In this document: piece after piece, positions 1 through 7,251 of the stretch
Numbering within the stretch: position 1 is the stretch's first letter
How the letters are laid out: the number at the start of each line of letters is the position of its first letter
Origin: an uncultured Bacteroidales bacterium
GTDB taxonomy: Bacteria > Bacteroidota > Bacteroidia > Bacteroidales > Bacteroidaceae
DNA: 29,837 nt
Reading direction: 5' to 3'
NCBI GenBank assembly: GCA_937901185.1
Contig: CALCHR010000106.1
Coordinates: forward strand, 1-29,837
Program-made: the position numbers and the translations under genes
The notes under the pieces: generated by a model
Told to the model about the DNA's origin: nothing
The model's database searches: none
What the model saw: only the letters and a program-made list of their open reading frames with translations

Positions 1-60
1 TTACTAAGAAAAATTTGTAGTTTACTAAGTTTTCCTAGAAAGCTACTAAGAAAACCGAGA
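1..60 (-). repeat. Intergenic repeat copy A (cut by window edge)
   Basis: This is a fragment of the repeat family described in the findings, lying on the minus strand and running off the left edge. Positions 1-54 are the reverse complement of 18199-18252 with a single mismatch (53/54). It contains CTTAGTA words in both directions, spaced by AT-rich sequence. It lies just beyond the 3' end and terminator of the secreted-protein gene. The conserved tail of the other copies is absent on the right side. Confidence 0.85.
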
Positions 61-72
61 TGATATAGGGGT

Positions 73-116
73 AAAAAATGGCGCCCAACTCTGTCATGGA
101 GTTGGGCGTCATTTTT
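73..116 (-). terminator. Intrinsic terminator of the secreted-protein gene
   Basis: CGCCCAACTC (82-91) pairs with GAGTTGGGCG (99-108), and the flanking AAAAATG/CATTTTT extends the stem. The A-run on the left becomes a U-run for minus-strand transcripts. The right side also has a T-run, so it may work in both directions. Confidence 0.85.
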
Positions 117-133
117 AGGATCGAGTGGGGTAC

Positions 134-1288
134 TTAAAAGTAGAGTGTGATGTTGAATATTTTACCGTTGGGCTTGAAGTCGTTGACCGTGATGTTGCTA
201 GTGAAAGTGGCATTGGGATTAGTTTCAAGTCTTCTTTCATAGCTCTCGCAAGCCTTTTGGTATTTCTGTAGACCGGCCGGTGTCATTTCGGCGTCGTATT
301 GCATCCAGTAATTGTTTTCTTTGAGTCCTTCCATCCATCCCTCGCGGGCGAAAGTCACTCCGCGAGCAAACGCCTCCTTCAGCGGCATGCCCGGATATAT
401 GCCTTTGGGTGTGAAGACGATAGGCGCTTCGGCCGTGAGGCTGCTCAATATTTTCTCTGCGCCTTCAGAGTCGGACATGCCGGTCATCACCTTCTCGCCG
501 TTCAGTGTAAAGTTTACATAGGTCTCTTCGTAGCCCTCCATCTCGTTCATCACGGTCTCCACCTCAAACTTGTCATAGAGACCACGCACACTCTTGGGTA
601 ACTGCGAGATGGGCTTGGTGAAGTCTAAGTTGCCAAGGCCGCCCTTCTTGAGCACAAACTCAGTGACGGGCATCGTGTTGAGCAAGAAGCCAAAGCTGTT
701 GCGCGAAGCGTTAGCGCCGATGGCAGCGGAGAGGTTGATGTGGACGTCGGCAATGTGTTCTGTGCCCAGCGTGATGTTGGCCAGCGAGATGCAGCCCTGC
801 ACTTTGCCTCGGGCCGGAATATTGGTGGAGAGGCCTTCGCTGCTCGACTGCCGGCCGAAAGAGAGGCGTGCCACTTGGATAGCAGCCCCGCTGAGGCTGT
901 TGGCCTTCACGGCGTCGTCGCCATAGTTGCGCATCCAGAGATTGTTGAGCGGCTGGTTGTTCTTATTGACCAGGTAAAAATAGATGTTCACATATTCGCC
1001 CTCGCGGCGTGCCATGACAAACTGGATGTCGCAGTTGGGATTGTCGCCATAGGGGCGGATGAGCATATCGCCAATCACGATGTCCTTGTTGGCCTGCTGG
1101 GTGGTAGTAGTCGACTTCTGAACCGTGGCAGTCGGCTTTTTCTGATTCTGAGAAGAGGAAGAGGGGGTAGAAAGCACCTTTTCAATTCCCTTGCCAAGCT
1201 TCTTCAAAAAACTTTGTCCGCACATCTCGGCGGGCGTGGCCATCAGTATCAGCGCCAAAGCCACCTTGGAAATAGAGGAAATCTTCAT
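134..1288 (-). CDS. Secreted hypothetical protein, unknown function
   Basis: The 384-residue product begins with a typical signal peptide: positively charged start, then a hydrophobic stretch to about residue 18 ending near TPAEMCG. The Cys at residue 23 is preceded by Glu-Met, so the site does not fit a lipobox and ordinary signal peptidase I cleavage is more likely. Residues about 40-70 form a Ser/Thr/Gln/Lys-rich, low-complexity linker. The rest (about 70-384) looks like a folded domain rich in short beta-type segments, ending in an aromatic Tyr-Phe. The C-terminal third contains a charged stretch with several aromatic residues (EGWMEGLKENNYWMQY). I do not recognise a family. The gene stands alone, with its own promoter (near 1321-1350) and its own terminator (73-116), and it diverges from ackA. 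An exported envelope or periplasmic role is inferred from the signal peptide only. Confidence 0.8.
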   Translation of the reverse strand: MKISSISKVALALILMATPAEMCGQSFLKKLGKGIEKVLSTPSSSSQNQKKPTATVQKSTTTTQQANKDIVIGDMLIRPYGDNPNCDIQFVMARREGEYVNIYFYLVNKNNQPLNNLWMRNYGDDAVKANSLSGAAIQVARLSFGRQSSSEGLSTNIPARGKVQGCISLANITLGTEHIADVHINLSAAIGANASRNSFGFLLNTMPVTEFVLKKGGLGNLDFTKPISQLPKSVRGLYDKFEVETVMNEMEGYEETYVNFTLNGEKVMTGMSDSEGAEKILSSLTAEAPIVFTPKGIYPGMPLKEAFARGVTFAREGWMEGLKENNYWMQYDAEMTPAGLQKYQKACESYERRLETNPNATFTSNITVNDFKPNGKIFNITLYF

Positions 1289-1320
1289 AGTAAAAGTTTT
1301 AAGGGTGATACTTATGTATG

Positions 1321-1350
1321 CAAAAGTATAGATTTTTTCTTACCAGCAAG
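1321..1350 (-). promoter_or_regulatory. Bacteroidetes-type promoter for the secreted protein
   Basis: On the minus strand, TACTTTTG (1328-1321) matches the TAnnTTTG -7 element exactly. A TTG at 1350-1348 lies 19 bp upstream, the spacing expected of the -33 element. Transcription would start about 25 nt before the ATG at 1288. Confidence 0.65.
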
Positions 1351-1403
1351 AGATTCTTTATATAAATATATGTGTATGGCTGCGCAGCACACTGATTTTT
1401 TTG

Positions 1404-1411
1404 TAATTTTG
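1404..1411 (+). promoter_or_regulatory. Candidate -7 box for ackA
   Basis: TAATTTTG matches TAnnTTTG. No clear TTTG lies 19-21 bp upstream, so support comes from one element only. It would give a leader of about 58 nt before the ATG at 1476. Confidence 0.45.
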
Positions 1412-1475
1412 CATGTGCTTAGCCCAAGTGGGGCTGTGCCTCGGAAAGAACAACAATCTAACATACATAGATACA

Positions 1476-2666
1476 ATGAAAATCTTAGTGATCAACTGCG
1501 GCAGCTCGTCTATCAAGTACAAGCTCTACGAAATGGACGACCAATCCGTTCTCGCTGCCGGCGGAATTGAAAAAATCGGCCTCGAAGGCTCTTTCCTTAA
1601 AACAAAAATCAACGGTGAGACCAAGCTCATTGAATCGCCGTGCCCCACACATACGGAAGGTATCCGCTTGATGTTCGACACGCTGCTCAATGCAGAATAT
1701 GGTGCCATCAAAAGTCTGGATGAAATCTCTGCAGCCGGTCACCGCATCGTGGCAGGCGGCCGCTTTACCGAGAGCCAGGTAGTGACCGACGCCATGCTCG
1801 AAGAGTGGAAGCAGTACATGGACCTCGCTCCGTTGCACAGCCCCGCCCACTTGAAGGGCTATCAGGCCGTGAAGAACATGCTGCCCGAGCTTCCTCAGGT
1901 GTTCGTGTTCGACACAGCATTCCACCAAACCATGCCCGAGAAGTGCTACATGTACGCCGTGCCCTACAAGTATTATGAGAACAACAACATCCGCCGCTGG
2001 GGCGCTCACGGCACAAGCCACCGCTTCGTGACAGCCCGCGTGGCCGAATTCCTCGGTGAGAAGCCCGAAAATCTGAAAATCATCACCTGCCACATTGGTA
2101 ATGGTGCGTCTATCTCAGCTGTGAAGGACGGAAAATGCTTTGAGACCTCCATGGGGCTTACTCCGCTCGAAGGTATGATGATGGGCACTCGCTCCGGCGA
2201 CATCGATGCCTCTGCCGTGCTGGCTATTATGAAAGAAGAAGGACTCACCCCCGACCAAATGTCAGACCTTCTGAACAAGCAGAGTGGTGTGTTGGGCATC
2301 TCCGGCGTGTCAAGCGACATGCGTGAAGTGACTGCTGCCGCCGAAGCAGGCAACCGCCGCGCAGCTCTCGCCCTTGAAATGTACTCGCACCGCATCAAGA
2401 AATACATCGGATCGTACGCTGCCATCATGGGCGGTGTGGACGTGATTGTCTTCACAGCCGGCGTAGGCGAACACCAGTGGGACATCCGTTACAACTCTAC
2501 CACCGGATTGGAATTCCTCGGCGTAGAGCTTGACCTGGAAAAGAACCGCAAGAACTTCGGTGAGGAGGAAATTATCTCAACTCCCAATAGCCGCGTGAAA
2601 GTGGTGGTGGTGCCCACCGACGAAGAGTTGATGATTGCCAGCGACACGCTTGCGCTCGTAAAGTAA
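1476..2666 (+). CDS. ackA: Acetate kinase
   Basis: This enzyme interconverts acetyl phosphate plus ADP with acetate plus ATP, the ATP-yielding step of acetate fermentation in the cytoplasm. The 396-residue length is normal. The start at 1476 gives MKILVINCGSSS, the conserved N-terminus; the reading frame is open further upstream to 1413 but that extension is not part of the family. Visible signatures are Asn7 in VINCGSSS, Arg90 in GHRIVAGG, His121, Asp146 in FDTAFHQTMP, His178 in GAHGTSHR, the CHIGNGAS phosphate loop, GMMMGTRSGDID, and FTAGVGE near the C-terminus. These correspond to the known active-site residues of the family. Phosphotransacetylase (pta), often adjacent in related bacteria, is not in this window. 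A strong terminator follows directly. Identification is secure. Confidence 0.97.
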   Translation: MKILVINCGSSSIKYKLYEMDDQSVLAAGGIEKIGLEGSFLKTKINGETKLIESPCPTHTEGIRLMFDTLLNAEYGAIKSLDEISAAGHRIVAGGRFTESQVVTDAMLEEWKQYMDLAPLHSPAHLKGYQAVKNMLPELPQVFVFDTAFHQTMPEKCYMYAVPYKYYENNNIRRWGAHGTSHRFVTARVAEFLGEKPENLKIITCHIGNGASISAVKDGKCFETSMGLTPLEGMMMGTRSGDIDASAVLAIMKEEGLTPDQMSDLLNKQSGVLGISGVSSDMREVTAAAEAGNRRAALALEMYSHRIKKYIGSYAAIMGGVDVIVFTAGVGEHQWDIRYNSTTGLEFLGVELDLEKNRKNFGEEEIISTPNSRVKVVVVPTDEELMIASDTLALVK

Positions 2667-2696
2667 GCCTCTGAGAAACATCTCTGTAAAGATAAA

Positions 2697-2741
2697 CGGC
2701 TGCGCTGAGAGAAGAAAAACTCAGCGCAGCCGCTGTTTTTT
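2697..2741 (+). terminator. Intrinsic terminator after ackA
   Basis: CGGCTGCGCTGAG (2697-2709) pairs perfectly with CTCAGCGCAGCCG (2720-2732) across a 10-nt loop and is followed by a T-run. This is a textbook Rho-independent terminator. Confidence 0.93.
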
Positions 2742-2878
2742 CTCCTGCATAACAGAAAAAAAATCGGCGCAGCCTACTATAATGTTAATTTGGAATAGTA
2801 AAAAAGCCCGACTCTATAAAGAATGTAAAAAATAAGGTTTTTGTGAAGCGGGAATGTGGCAGTGTAAAATTTAATCTC

Positions 2879-2910
2879 TATCTTTGAGAATGGAAGACGG
2901 AAAGACCGTC
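2879..2910 (+). promoter_or_regulatory. Promoter -7 box and leader stem for sodB
   Basis: TATCTTTG (2879-2886) matches TAnnTTTG; the -33 side is weak (TGTG at 2855-2858, 20 bp away). The predicted leader of about 55 nt carries a small hairpin, GACGG-AAAGA-CCGTC (2896-2910). The roughly 200 bp between the ackA terminator and this box hold nothing else that I recognise. Confidence 0.5.
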
Positions 2911-2945
2911 AGCTCCAAAGGTCACCATTAAATATATATGGCCTT

Positions 2946-3545
2946 ATGAAACACAGAATGCCTGAACTGCCCTATGCGGCCAATGCGCTCGCTCCACGCA
3001 TGAGCGAGGAAACGCTAAACTATCATTATGGTAAGCACCTGCAAACCTATGTGGACAACCTGAATAGGCTCGTGGCGGGTACTCCTTACGAAGAAATGTC
3101 GCTCGATGACTTGGTGTGTAAAGCCACAGGCGCGGTATTCAACAACGCAGCCCAGGTGTGGAACCACCGATTCTTCTTCGAGACACTGACGCCTAAGCCG
3201 CAGCCCATGTCTGCGAAACTGGAAGCACTGGTGATGGCATCGTATGGCTCGCTGGAGCGTTTCTACGACGAGTTCTTTGCGGCGGCCACTTCGCTCTTTG
3301 GTTCCGGATGGGTGTGGCTTGTCATGGACCACGGCAACCTGGTCATCGTGAGCGAGAAGAACGCAGGAAATCCTTTGCTCAAAGGTCTCTATCCGCTGAT
3401 GGTGATAGATGTGTGGGAACATGCTTACTACATTGACTACCGCAATAGCCGAGGCGACTATGTGAAGGCCGTGTGGGAACTGCTGGACTGGTCCGTCGTA
3501 GAAAAACGACTGGGCGGACACGCCTCCTGCAACTTATATATTTGA
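2946..3545 (+). CDS. sodB: Superoxide dismutase (Fe/Mn family)
   Basis: This cytoplasmic enzyme converts superoxide to hydrogen peroxide and oxygen. The 199 residues cover the full two-domain family. Metal ligands are visible as His27 (YHYGKHLQTY), His74 (NNAAQVWNH), and Asp155 and His159 (VIDVWEHAYY). Tyr35 is the usual gateway residue. Gln70 sits in the N-terminal half (NNAAQ), as in iron enzymes and the Bacteroides type that can use Fe or Mn, so metal choice cannot be fixed from sequence. The leading MKHRMPELPYA matches the length of the Bacteroides enzyme, favouring the first ATG over the one at 2958. The C-terminus has a short extra tail with a Cys. A rubredoxin gene follows after 48 bp with no terminator between, so the two are probably co-transcribed. 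Confidence 0.95.
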   Translation: MKHRMPELPYAANALAPRMSEETLNYHYGKHLQTYVDNLNRLVAGTPYEEMSLDDLVCKATGAVFNNAAQVWNHRFFFETLTPKPQPMSAKLEALVMASYGSLERFYDEFFAAATSLFGSGWVWLVMDHGNLVIVSEKNAGNPLLKGLYPLMVIDVWEHAYYIDYRNSRGDYVKAVWELLDWSVVEKRLGGHASCNLYI

Positions 3546-3593
3546 CAGACCAAGAAAAAAATATTATTTACTAACTCCTAAAAAGAATATCTT

Positions 3594-3755
3594 ATGAAGA
3601 AGTATTTATGCACAGTATGCGATTGGGTTTATGACCCTGAAGTAGGCGACCCCGATGGTGGCATCGCTCCCGGAACAGCTTTTGAAGACATCCCCGAAGA
3701 CTGGGTGTGCCCGGTATGCGGCGTCGGAAAAGACGTGTTTGAAGTGGTGGAATAA
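3594..3755 (+). CDS. Rubredoxin
   Basis: A 53-residue protein with the rubredoxin iron site: CTVC (Cys6, Cys9) and CPVCG (Cys39, Cys42) binding a single iron. The family core is present, including Trp11, Tyr13-Asp-Pro, the GIAPGTAFEDIPEDW segment and Phe49. It carries single electrons in the cytoplasm, in anaerobes typically to rubrerythrin or similar peroxide- and oxygen-reducing enzymes, none of which is in this window. It lies 48 bp behind sodB on the same strand and ahead of a strong terminator, so the two probably form a small oxygen-stress operon. That functional link is inferred from adjacency. Confidence 0.96.
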   Translation: MKKYLCTVCDWVYDPEVGDPDGGIAPGTAFEDIPEDWVCPVCGVGKDVFEVVE

Positions 3756-3813
3756 TAAAATCCGGCGGCAGCCTTTGTGGCCGAATGGCTGAAACTGCTG
3801 CATGGAATAGAAG

Positions 3814-3855
3814 AAACGGAGGCTCACAGCAATGGCTGCGTGCCTCCGTTTTTTT
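3814..3855 (+). terminator. Intrinsic terminator after rubredoxin
   Basis: AACGGAGGC (3815-3823) pairs with GCCTCCGTT (3842-3850), with an inner CAGC/GCTG helix, and is followed by seven or so T residues. It closes the sodB-rubredoxin unit. Confidence 0.93.
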
Positions 3856-3875
3856 ACCCCTACATCGCGGTCGAT

Positions 3876-3986
3876 TTCTTAGTAGTTACTTTCGCGTTCT
3901 TAGTAGTTACCGAATTTTTCTTAGTAGTTACCGAAATTCACCTAGCTTTTACCTAAGAAACGCTCGAAAATCACTATTGAAAATCA
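3876..3986 (+). repeat. Intergenic repeat copy B
   Basis: Three direct 21-bp units start at 3876, 3897 and 3918, each beginning TTCTTAGTAGTTAC. A spacer (3939-3960) ending in CCTAAGAAA, the inverse of the unit start, follows, then a tail (3961-3986) ending TTGAAAATCA. Positions 3910-3960 match the reverse complement of 9473-9523 at 50 of 51 bases. It fills the gap (3756-4082) between the convergent rubredoxin and glsB-like genes, where I see no gene. Confidence 0.92.
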
Positions 3987-4040
3987 GATAGTTACGATGG
4001 CCGTTTTTCAGGCTGTCTGTCGTTTGGGGGGATGGGTGGT

Positions 4041-4080
4041 AAAAAAGAAGCTCGCCATGCGATGTGCGGCGAGCTTCTTG
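4041..4080 (-). terminator. Intrinsic terminator after glsB
   Basis: AAGAAGCTCGCC (4045-4056) pairs with GGCGAGCTTCTT (4068-4079). On the minus strand the hairpin is followed by a U-run from the A residues at 4041-4046. It lies immediately beyond the stop codon at 4083. Confidence 0.88.
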
Positions 4081-4082
4081 GG

Positions 4083-5060
4083 TTATTTTGTTTCAGGGAA
4101 GAGGTCGTGGAAAACGTCGGCCGCTTCGGGATGCTGCTCTACGAAGGTGTCGATGTGGCGCATGCGCTTCTCTTCGAGAATCTCGTCGACGGCGATAAGG
4201 ATACCGGTTTCTTCCACTTCGCCAAACTCGTGGTTCACGGCCGTGCCAAACATGCGCATCGTAGGACTGAGGCCCATGTAGGCATTGACCAAGGGCGGGA
4301 TGTTGTAGCCCAGTTTTCGCACCTCGGTGTTGAGGATTTTGTAGTCGCTCTTGAAGTCGCTCTCGCTAAAGAGCTTTTCAAGTAGGGCAGGGTCTGTTTC
4401 GATGCGCAGCGGGTCGTTGGGGTAAACAAGGCGTTCGGCGTCGCCGAAGTGCTTGTTGAGGAAGAAGAGAATCATGTCGCGGGCCTGCTTGTTGAAAGAG
4501 GGGTACATGGTCATCTTACCAAAGAAATATTTGAGACCGGGAATCACCACGGTCAAGGCACCGAGGCCGTCCCAAAGATTGTCGAGCGCAAAAAGTCCCT
4601 TACTCAGTTGGCGTGTACTCTGATATTCGAGGGTTACGAAAGAGCGGCCGAGCTCTACCGTCTCGCGCAGATGCTCATTGATAAAGCGCTCTGAGAAATG
4701 GAACATGTGGCCGGTGGCCAAATGAGGCTGTCCGTCAGGTCGAAACTCTATCTCGTTGCCCGGCAGAAAGCGGTAGCCGCCCAGTATCTCATCGCTGTCG
4801 GGATTCCAAACAATGAGTTGATAGTAGGGGTGCTCGCAGGTGTCGAACTCATCGAGGTCGAGGCTCAAACCGGTGCCTCCACCGGCTGCACGAAAGGCTA
4901 TCTCGCGCAGGCGGCCTATCTCGCGTACCACGTTGGGCGCTTGCTGATAGGTAACAATGTAGATTTCATTGTTGCTCTTATTGGTGGTGCGCAGCAAACG
5001 GTCGGGGGTAAGCTCCGCCTTCAGTAGTTCTCTGGGGATAGGGGATATAATTTCTTCCAT
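4083..5060 (-). CDS. glsB: GNAT-fold N-acyltransferase, OlsB/GlsB-like
   Basis: The 325-residue protein belongs to the hemolysin/OlsB-like acyl-ACP N-acyltransferase group (GNAT fold). Signatures are the LREIAFRAAGGGTGLSLDLDEFD segment region at about residues 51-74, GGYRFL at about 94-99, and VELGRSFV at about 135-142, the last resembling the ELGR motif of OlsB. In Bacteroides thetaiotaomicron a homologous gene pair, glsB and glsA, makes glycine lipids: GlsB N-acylates glycine with a 3-hydroxy fatty acid and GlsA adds a second fatty acid to the hydroxyl. The gene follows the PlsC-type acyltransferase by 20 bp on the same strand, which supports the same pathway here. The amino-acid acceptor (glycine rather than ornithine) is inferred from the Bacteroidetes context and not visible in sequence. 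A terminator follows. Confidence 0.8.
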   Translation of the reverse strand: MEEIISPIPRELLKAELTPDRLLRTTNKSNNEIYIVTYQQAPNVVREIGRLREIAFRAAGGGTGLSLDLDEFDTCEHPYYQLIVWNPDSDEILGGYRFLPGNEIEFRPDGQPHLATGHMFHFSERFINEHLRETVELGRSFVTLEYQSTRQLSKGLFALDNLWDGLGALTVVIPGLKYFFGKMTMYPSFNKQARDMILFFLNKHFGDAERLVYPNDPLRIETDPALLEKLFSESDFKSDYKILNTEVRKLGYNIPPLVNAYMGLSPTMRMFGTAVNHEFGEVEETGILIAVDEILEEKRMRHIDTFVEQHPEAADVFHDLFPETK

Positions 5061-5080
5061 ATGGATAAAAACTTACAAAT

Positions 5081-5908
5081 CTATAACTTGTAAACAATAT
5101 TTTTTACATAGGCGGCCCACTCTGTGGCTGTCTTCGACTTGTCAAACGTCTGCCAGGGGATAGGCTTTCCTATTTTTACAGTAAAAGTCTTGCCGGTGTT
5201 CTTGTACATCTCGTCGGGCAAATAGAGCATGGCCAGGTTGAACTTAATGCCCAGCCATTTGCAAATATTAGCCAGCCGATAGAAAAAATCGGAGTTCTGT
5301 CCGCCAAAATGTATAGGGACAATGTCGCGCTGGGCTTCTATGCTCTTAATGATAAAGGTCTTCTTCCAATCCAGGTCGCATATAACGCCTCGAGTACGCC
5401 TGGAACAGAGCCCGGCAGGAAACATGATGATGTGGTTCTCGCTCTTGAAACCCGCCTCGACCATTTGGGGAAAGTTGCGGCTCTGCTTTCCGGTCTTGTT
5501 GATGGGGATAAAGAGCGGTGCGAGACCATGTACGTGCATCAGCAGGTCGTTGACCAAATATTTCACCTTACCCTCGTAGTGGCGACCAAGGATGGCTCCT
5601 AAGGAAATGCCGTCCAGTCCTCCGAGAGGGTGGTTGCTGACAAACGTATAATAGCGGCCGTCGGTGGGAGAGGGCAGATTTTCTATTCCTTCAATCTTGA
5701 CATCCACTTCCAGATAGCGCATGCAGTCTTCCAACCACTCTACGCCTTGCTTGTCGCCCTCTTTCTCAATGAACTTGTTAATCCAATCCTGGTGGATGGT
5801 TCGCTTGAGCCAGTTGAGCACAAAGCGAGGCACGTACTTGGCCTTTTCTCCGGCCTTGTCGTGGACCACTTTGTCTATGTCAATTTTGAATTGCTTAGAG
5901 CTACTCAT
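5081..5908 (-). CDS. glsA: PlsC-type O-acyltransferase, GlsA-like
   Basis: The 275-residue product is a 1-acylglycerol-phosphate acyltransferase-type enzyme. The catalytic block is NHPLGGLDG at residues 92-100 (His93 and Asp99, an H-x5-D variant of the usual H-x4-D seen in this subgroup). Further family blocks are FPAGLCSRR, the substrate phosphate-binding motif, and IVPIHFGGQNS. No clear membrane segment is evident; peripheral membrane association is likely from the family. It is the first gene of a two-gene unit with the glsB-like N-acyltransferase, 20 bp apart, which points to O-acylation of an N-acyl amino acid rather than of lysophosphatidic acid. A -7 box lies close upstream, and the region diverges from an AraC-type regulator gene. 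Confidence 0.8.
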   Translation of the reverse strand: MSSSKQFKIDIDKVVHDKAGEKAKYVPRFVLNWLKRTIHQDWINKFIEKEGDKQGVEWLEDCMRYLEVDVKIEGIENLPSPTDGRYYTFVSNHPLGGLDGISLGAILGRHYEGKVKYLVNDLLMHVHGLAPLFIPINKTGKQSRNFPQMVEAGFKSENHIIMFPAGLCSRRTRGVICDLDWKKTFIIKSIEAQRDIVPIHFGGQNSDFFYRLANICKWLGIKFNLAMLYLPDEMYKNTGKTFTVKIGKPIPWQTFDKSKTATEWAAYVKNIVYKL

Positions 5909-5928
5909 TTAATATATATAAAACTTTG

Positions 5929-5936
5929 CAAAAGTA
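5929..5936 (-). promoter_or_regulatory. -7 box for the glsA-glsB unit
   Basis: On the minus strand, TACTTTTG matches TAnnTTTG exactly, about 20 bp before the ATG at 5908. No clear TTTG is visible at the -33 position. Confidence 0.55.
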
Positions 5937-5978
5937 ATAAAATAATTGGTACGCACCCCGTTATCTAAAAAGTTTTTA

Positions 5979-5986
5979 TACTTTTG
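5979..5986 (+). promoter_or_regulatory. -7 box for the AraC-type regulator gene
   Basis: TACTTTTG matches TAnnTTTG exactly and ends only 8 bp before the ATG at 5995, which would give an almost leaderless transcript. No -33 TTTG is seen at the right spacing. An alternative is that translation starts at the ATG at 6031. Confidence 0.5.
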
Positions 5987-5994
5987 CCATAATC

Positions 5995-7104
5995 ATGTAT
6001 ACCCTATTATTAGTAACAACCGAATTTGCTATGGTGGCTCACCTGATGATGAGCCTCGTAATGTTCTATTTCTCTCGGCGTAGCGTCAGCTTCTTACCGC
6101 AGGCTTGGATTATGTTGTTAATCAGTTTGATGTATGGGGGCACGTTGTTCTATGTAGCCACGCATCCATCGCTGCCAACGATGGGTATTCTCCATCCGGT
6201 GTTGCTGGTCTATTTGTTGGTCTGCTCTTTCTTGCAGAGCGTACATCCTTTGGGCATAAGTATGCCCGGTTATTTGCAATGGGGGCGTATGTGGGGTTAT
6301 GCAGTTCCGGCGTTGATTTTGGTATTCCTCTATTTGTTGGGCATGTTGGTGGGCAGCGACTTTGTAAAGGTCTACGAGCTTTCAGACATTCGGGAATATC
6401 TCCTCAGTGGCGATGTGCTGTTGCGCATCTGTGCTCTGATTTTATCTGCATATTATATAGTAAATATATTTCGCTTGCCGCGTCGTTTGGTGCGACGCTA
6501 CGAGTTGCCGGCCGACTTGGCTGCTTACATTACCGTGTTGGGCGGTGTTGCTGTCTTCTTTGTGGTGCTTACCATCCGCTTTAGTTTGCCGGGCTTGGTC
6601 TGCTATGTGTTGCTCTTTACCTTGGTGAATATGTTTTTGTTCTTCCGCACTTTGCGTCCGGCCATGCAGTCCATGTCCTATCCCGATATTCGGCCGATCG
6701 AGACGCCGCCTACGCCCGAGGAACTCTCCAAATGGGAGCGCGACGACTTTAACGAGGCCAACCTGCATCGCTTTGAGACCATCGAGTATGTGATGCAGCA
6801 CGAAAAGCCCTATGTGGATTGTCTCTTCACCCGCGATATGTTGTGCCGCCTCTCTGGTTTCAATCGCCACTTGCTTTTGCAGAGTGTGCGTTCGCAAGGC
6901 TACAATGATGTCCATGAGTACATCTGTCGCTATAGAGTGGCAGAGTTGAAGCGCTTGATTGAGAGTGGCGAAATTACCGATTTGAACAAGCAATACGGCC
7001 GCTCCGGCTTTCGCACACTCAAAACAGCCATGTCCAGTTTTGAGCGCTACGAGGGCACAACTCTTCCTCGGTGGTTTGAAACTCATGGCGTCAAAGCAGA
7101 GTGA
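5995..7104 (+). CDS. Membrane-anchored AraC-type transcription regulator
   Basis: The 369-residue protein has about seven hydrophobic segments in residues 1-235 and a cytoplasmic C-terminal half. Residues about 280-365 follow the AraC/XylS double helix-turn-helix pattern: LCRLSGFNRHLLLQSVRSQG, then YICRYRVAELKRLIESG, then GRSGFRTLKTAMSSFERYEG and TTLPRWF. The second helix-turn-helix is degenerate compared with classic members. This layout (multi-pass membrane sensor plus AraC DNA-binding domain) is common in Bacteroidetes; ligand and targets are unknown. It diverges from the glsA-glsB pair, with both -7 boxes inside an 85-bp gap, so regulation of those genes is possible but inferred. Both the start at 5995 and the ATG at 6031 are plausible; the first keeps the full first membrane helix. 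Confidence 0.82.
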   Translation: MYTLLLVTTEFAMVAHLMMSLVMFYFSRRSVSFLPQAWIMLLISLMYGGTLFYVATHPSLPTMGILHPVLLVYLLVCSFLQSVHPLGISMPGYLQWGRMWGYAVPALILVFLYLLGMLVGSDFVKVYELSDIREYLLSGDVLLRICALILSAYYIVNIFRLPRRLVRRYELPADLAAYITVLGGVAVFFVVLTIRFSLPGLVCYVLLFTLVNMFLFFRTLRPAMQSMSYPDIRPIETPPTPEELSKWERDDFNEANLHRFETIEYVMQHEKPYVDCLFTRDMLCRLSGFNRHLLLQSVRSQGYNDVHEYICRYRVAELKRLIESGEITDLNKQYGRSGFRTLKTAMSSFERYEGTTLPRWFETHGVKAE

Positions 7105-7122
7105 AGCCACCGCTTCGTTTTT
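7103..7122 (+). terminator. Weak terminator after the AraC-type gene
   Basis: GAAGC-CACC-GCTTC followed by G and five T residues, directly at the stop codon. The stem is only 5 bp, so activity is uncertain. Confidence 0.4.
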
Positions 7123-7185
7123 AAGTTGTGCGGAGAGTCCATACAAGCCTTCTGTATATAATAAGTATAATTTTATAGGGTAGTG

Positions 7186-7216
7186 TTGGCTGTCTCTACT
7201 ATTTTTAATAACTTTG
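7186..7216 (+). promoter_or_regulatory. Promoter for the GT2 gene at 7252
   Basis: TTG (7186-7188) lies 20 bp upstream of TAACTTTG (7209-7216), an exact TAnnTTTG match. The leader would be about 30 nt. Confidence 0.65.
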
Positions 7217-7251
7217 TACTTAAATTAAGACTCATCTAAGAATTTCCCTTT

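Noticed and set aside
740..1570. 276-residue plus-strand ORF running antisense to the secreted-protein gene into ackA
   Set aside because: The product lacks any domain, and it overlaps both a gene with a signal peptide and the conserved start of ackA in another frame.
2741..2945. Possible small RNA or gene between ackA and sodB
   Set aside because: Only the sodB -7 box and a short leader stem were seen; no open frame with support or further hairpin with a T-run.
3876..3986. CRISPR-like array at copy B
   Set aside because: Units are contiguous 21-bp direct repeats without unique spacers of constant length, no cas genes are nearby, and copies recur in other intergenic regions.
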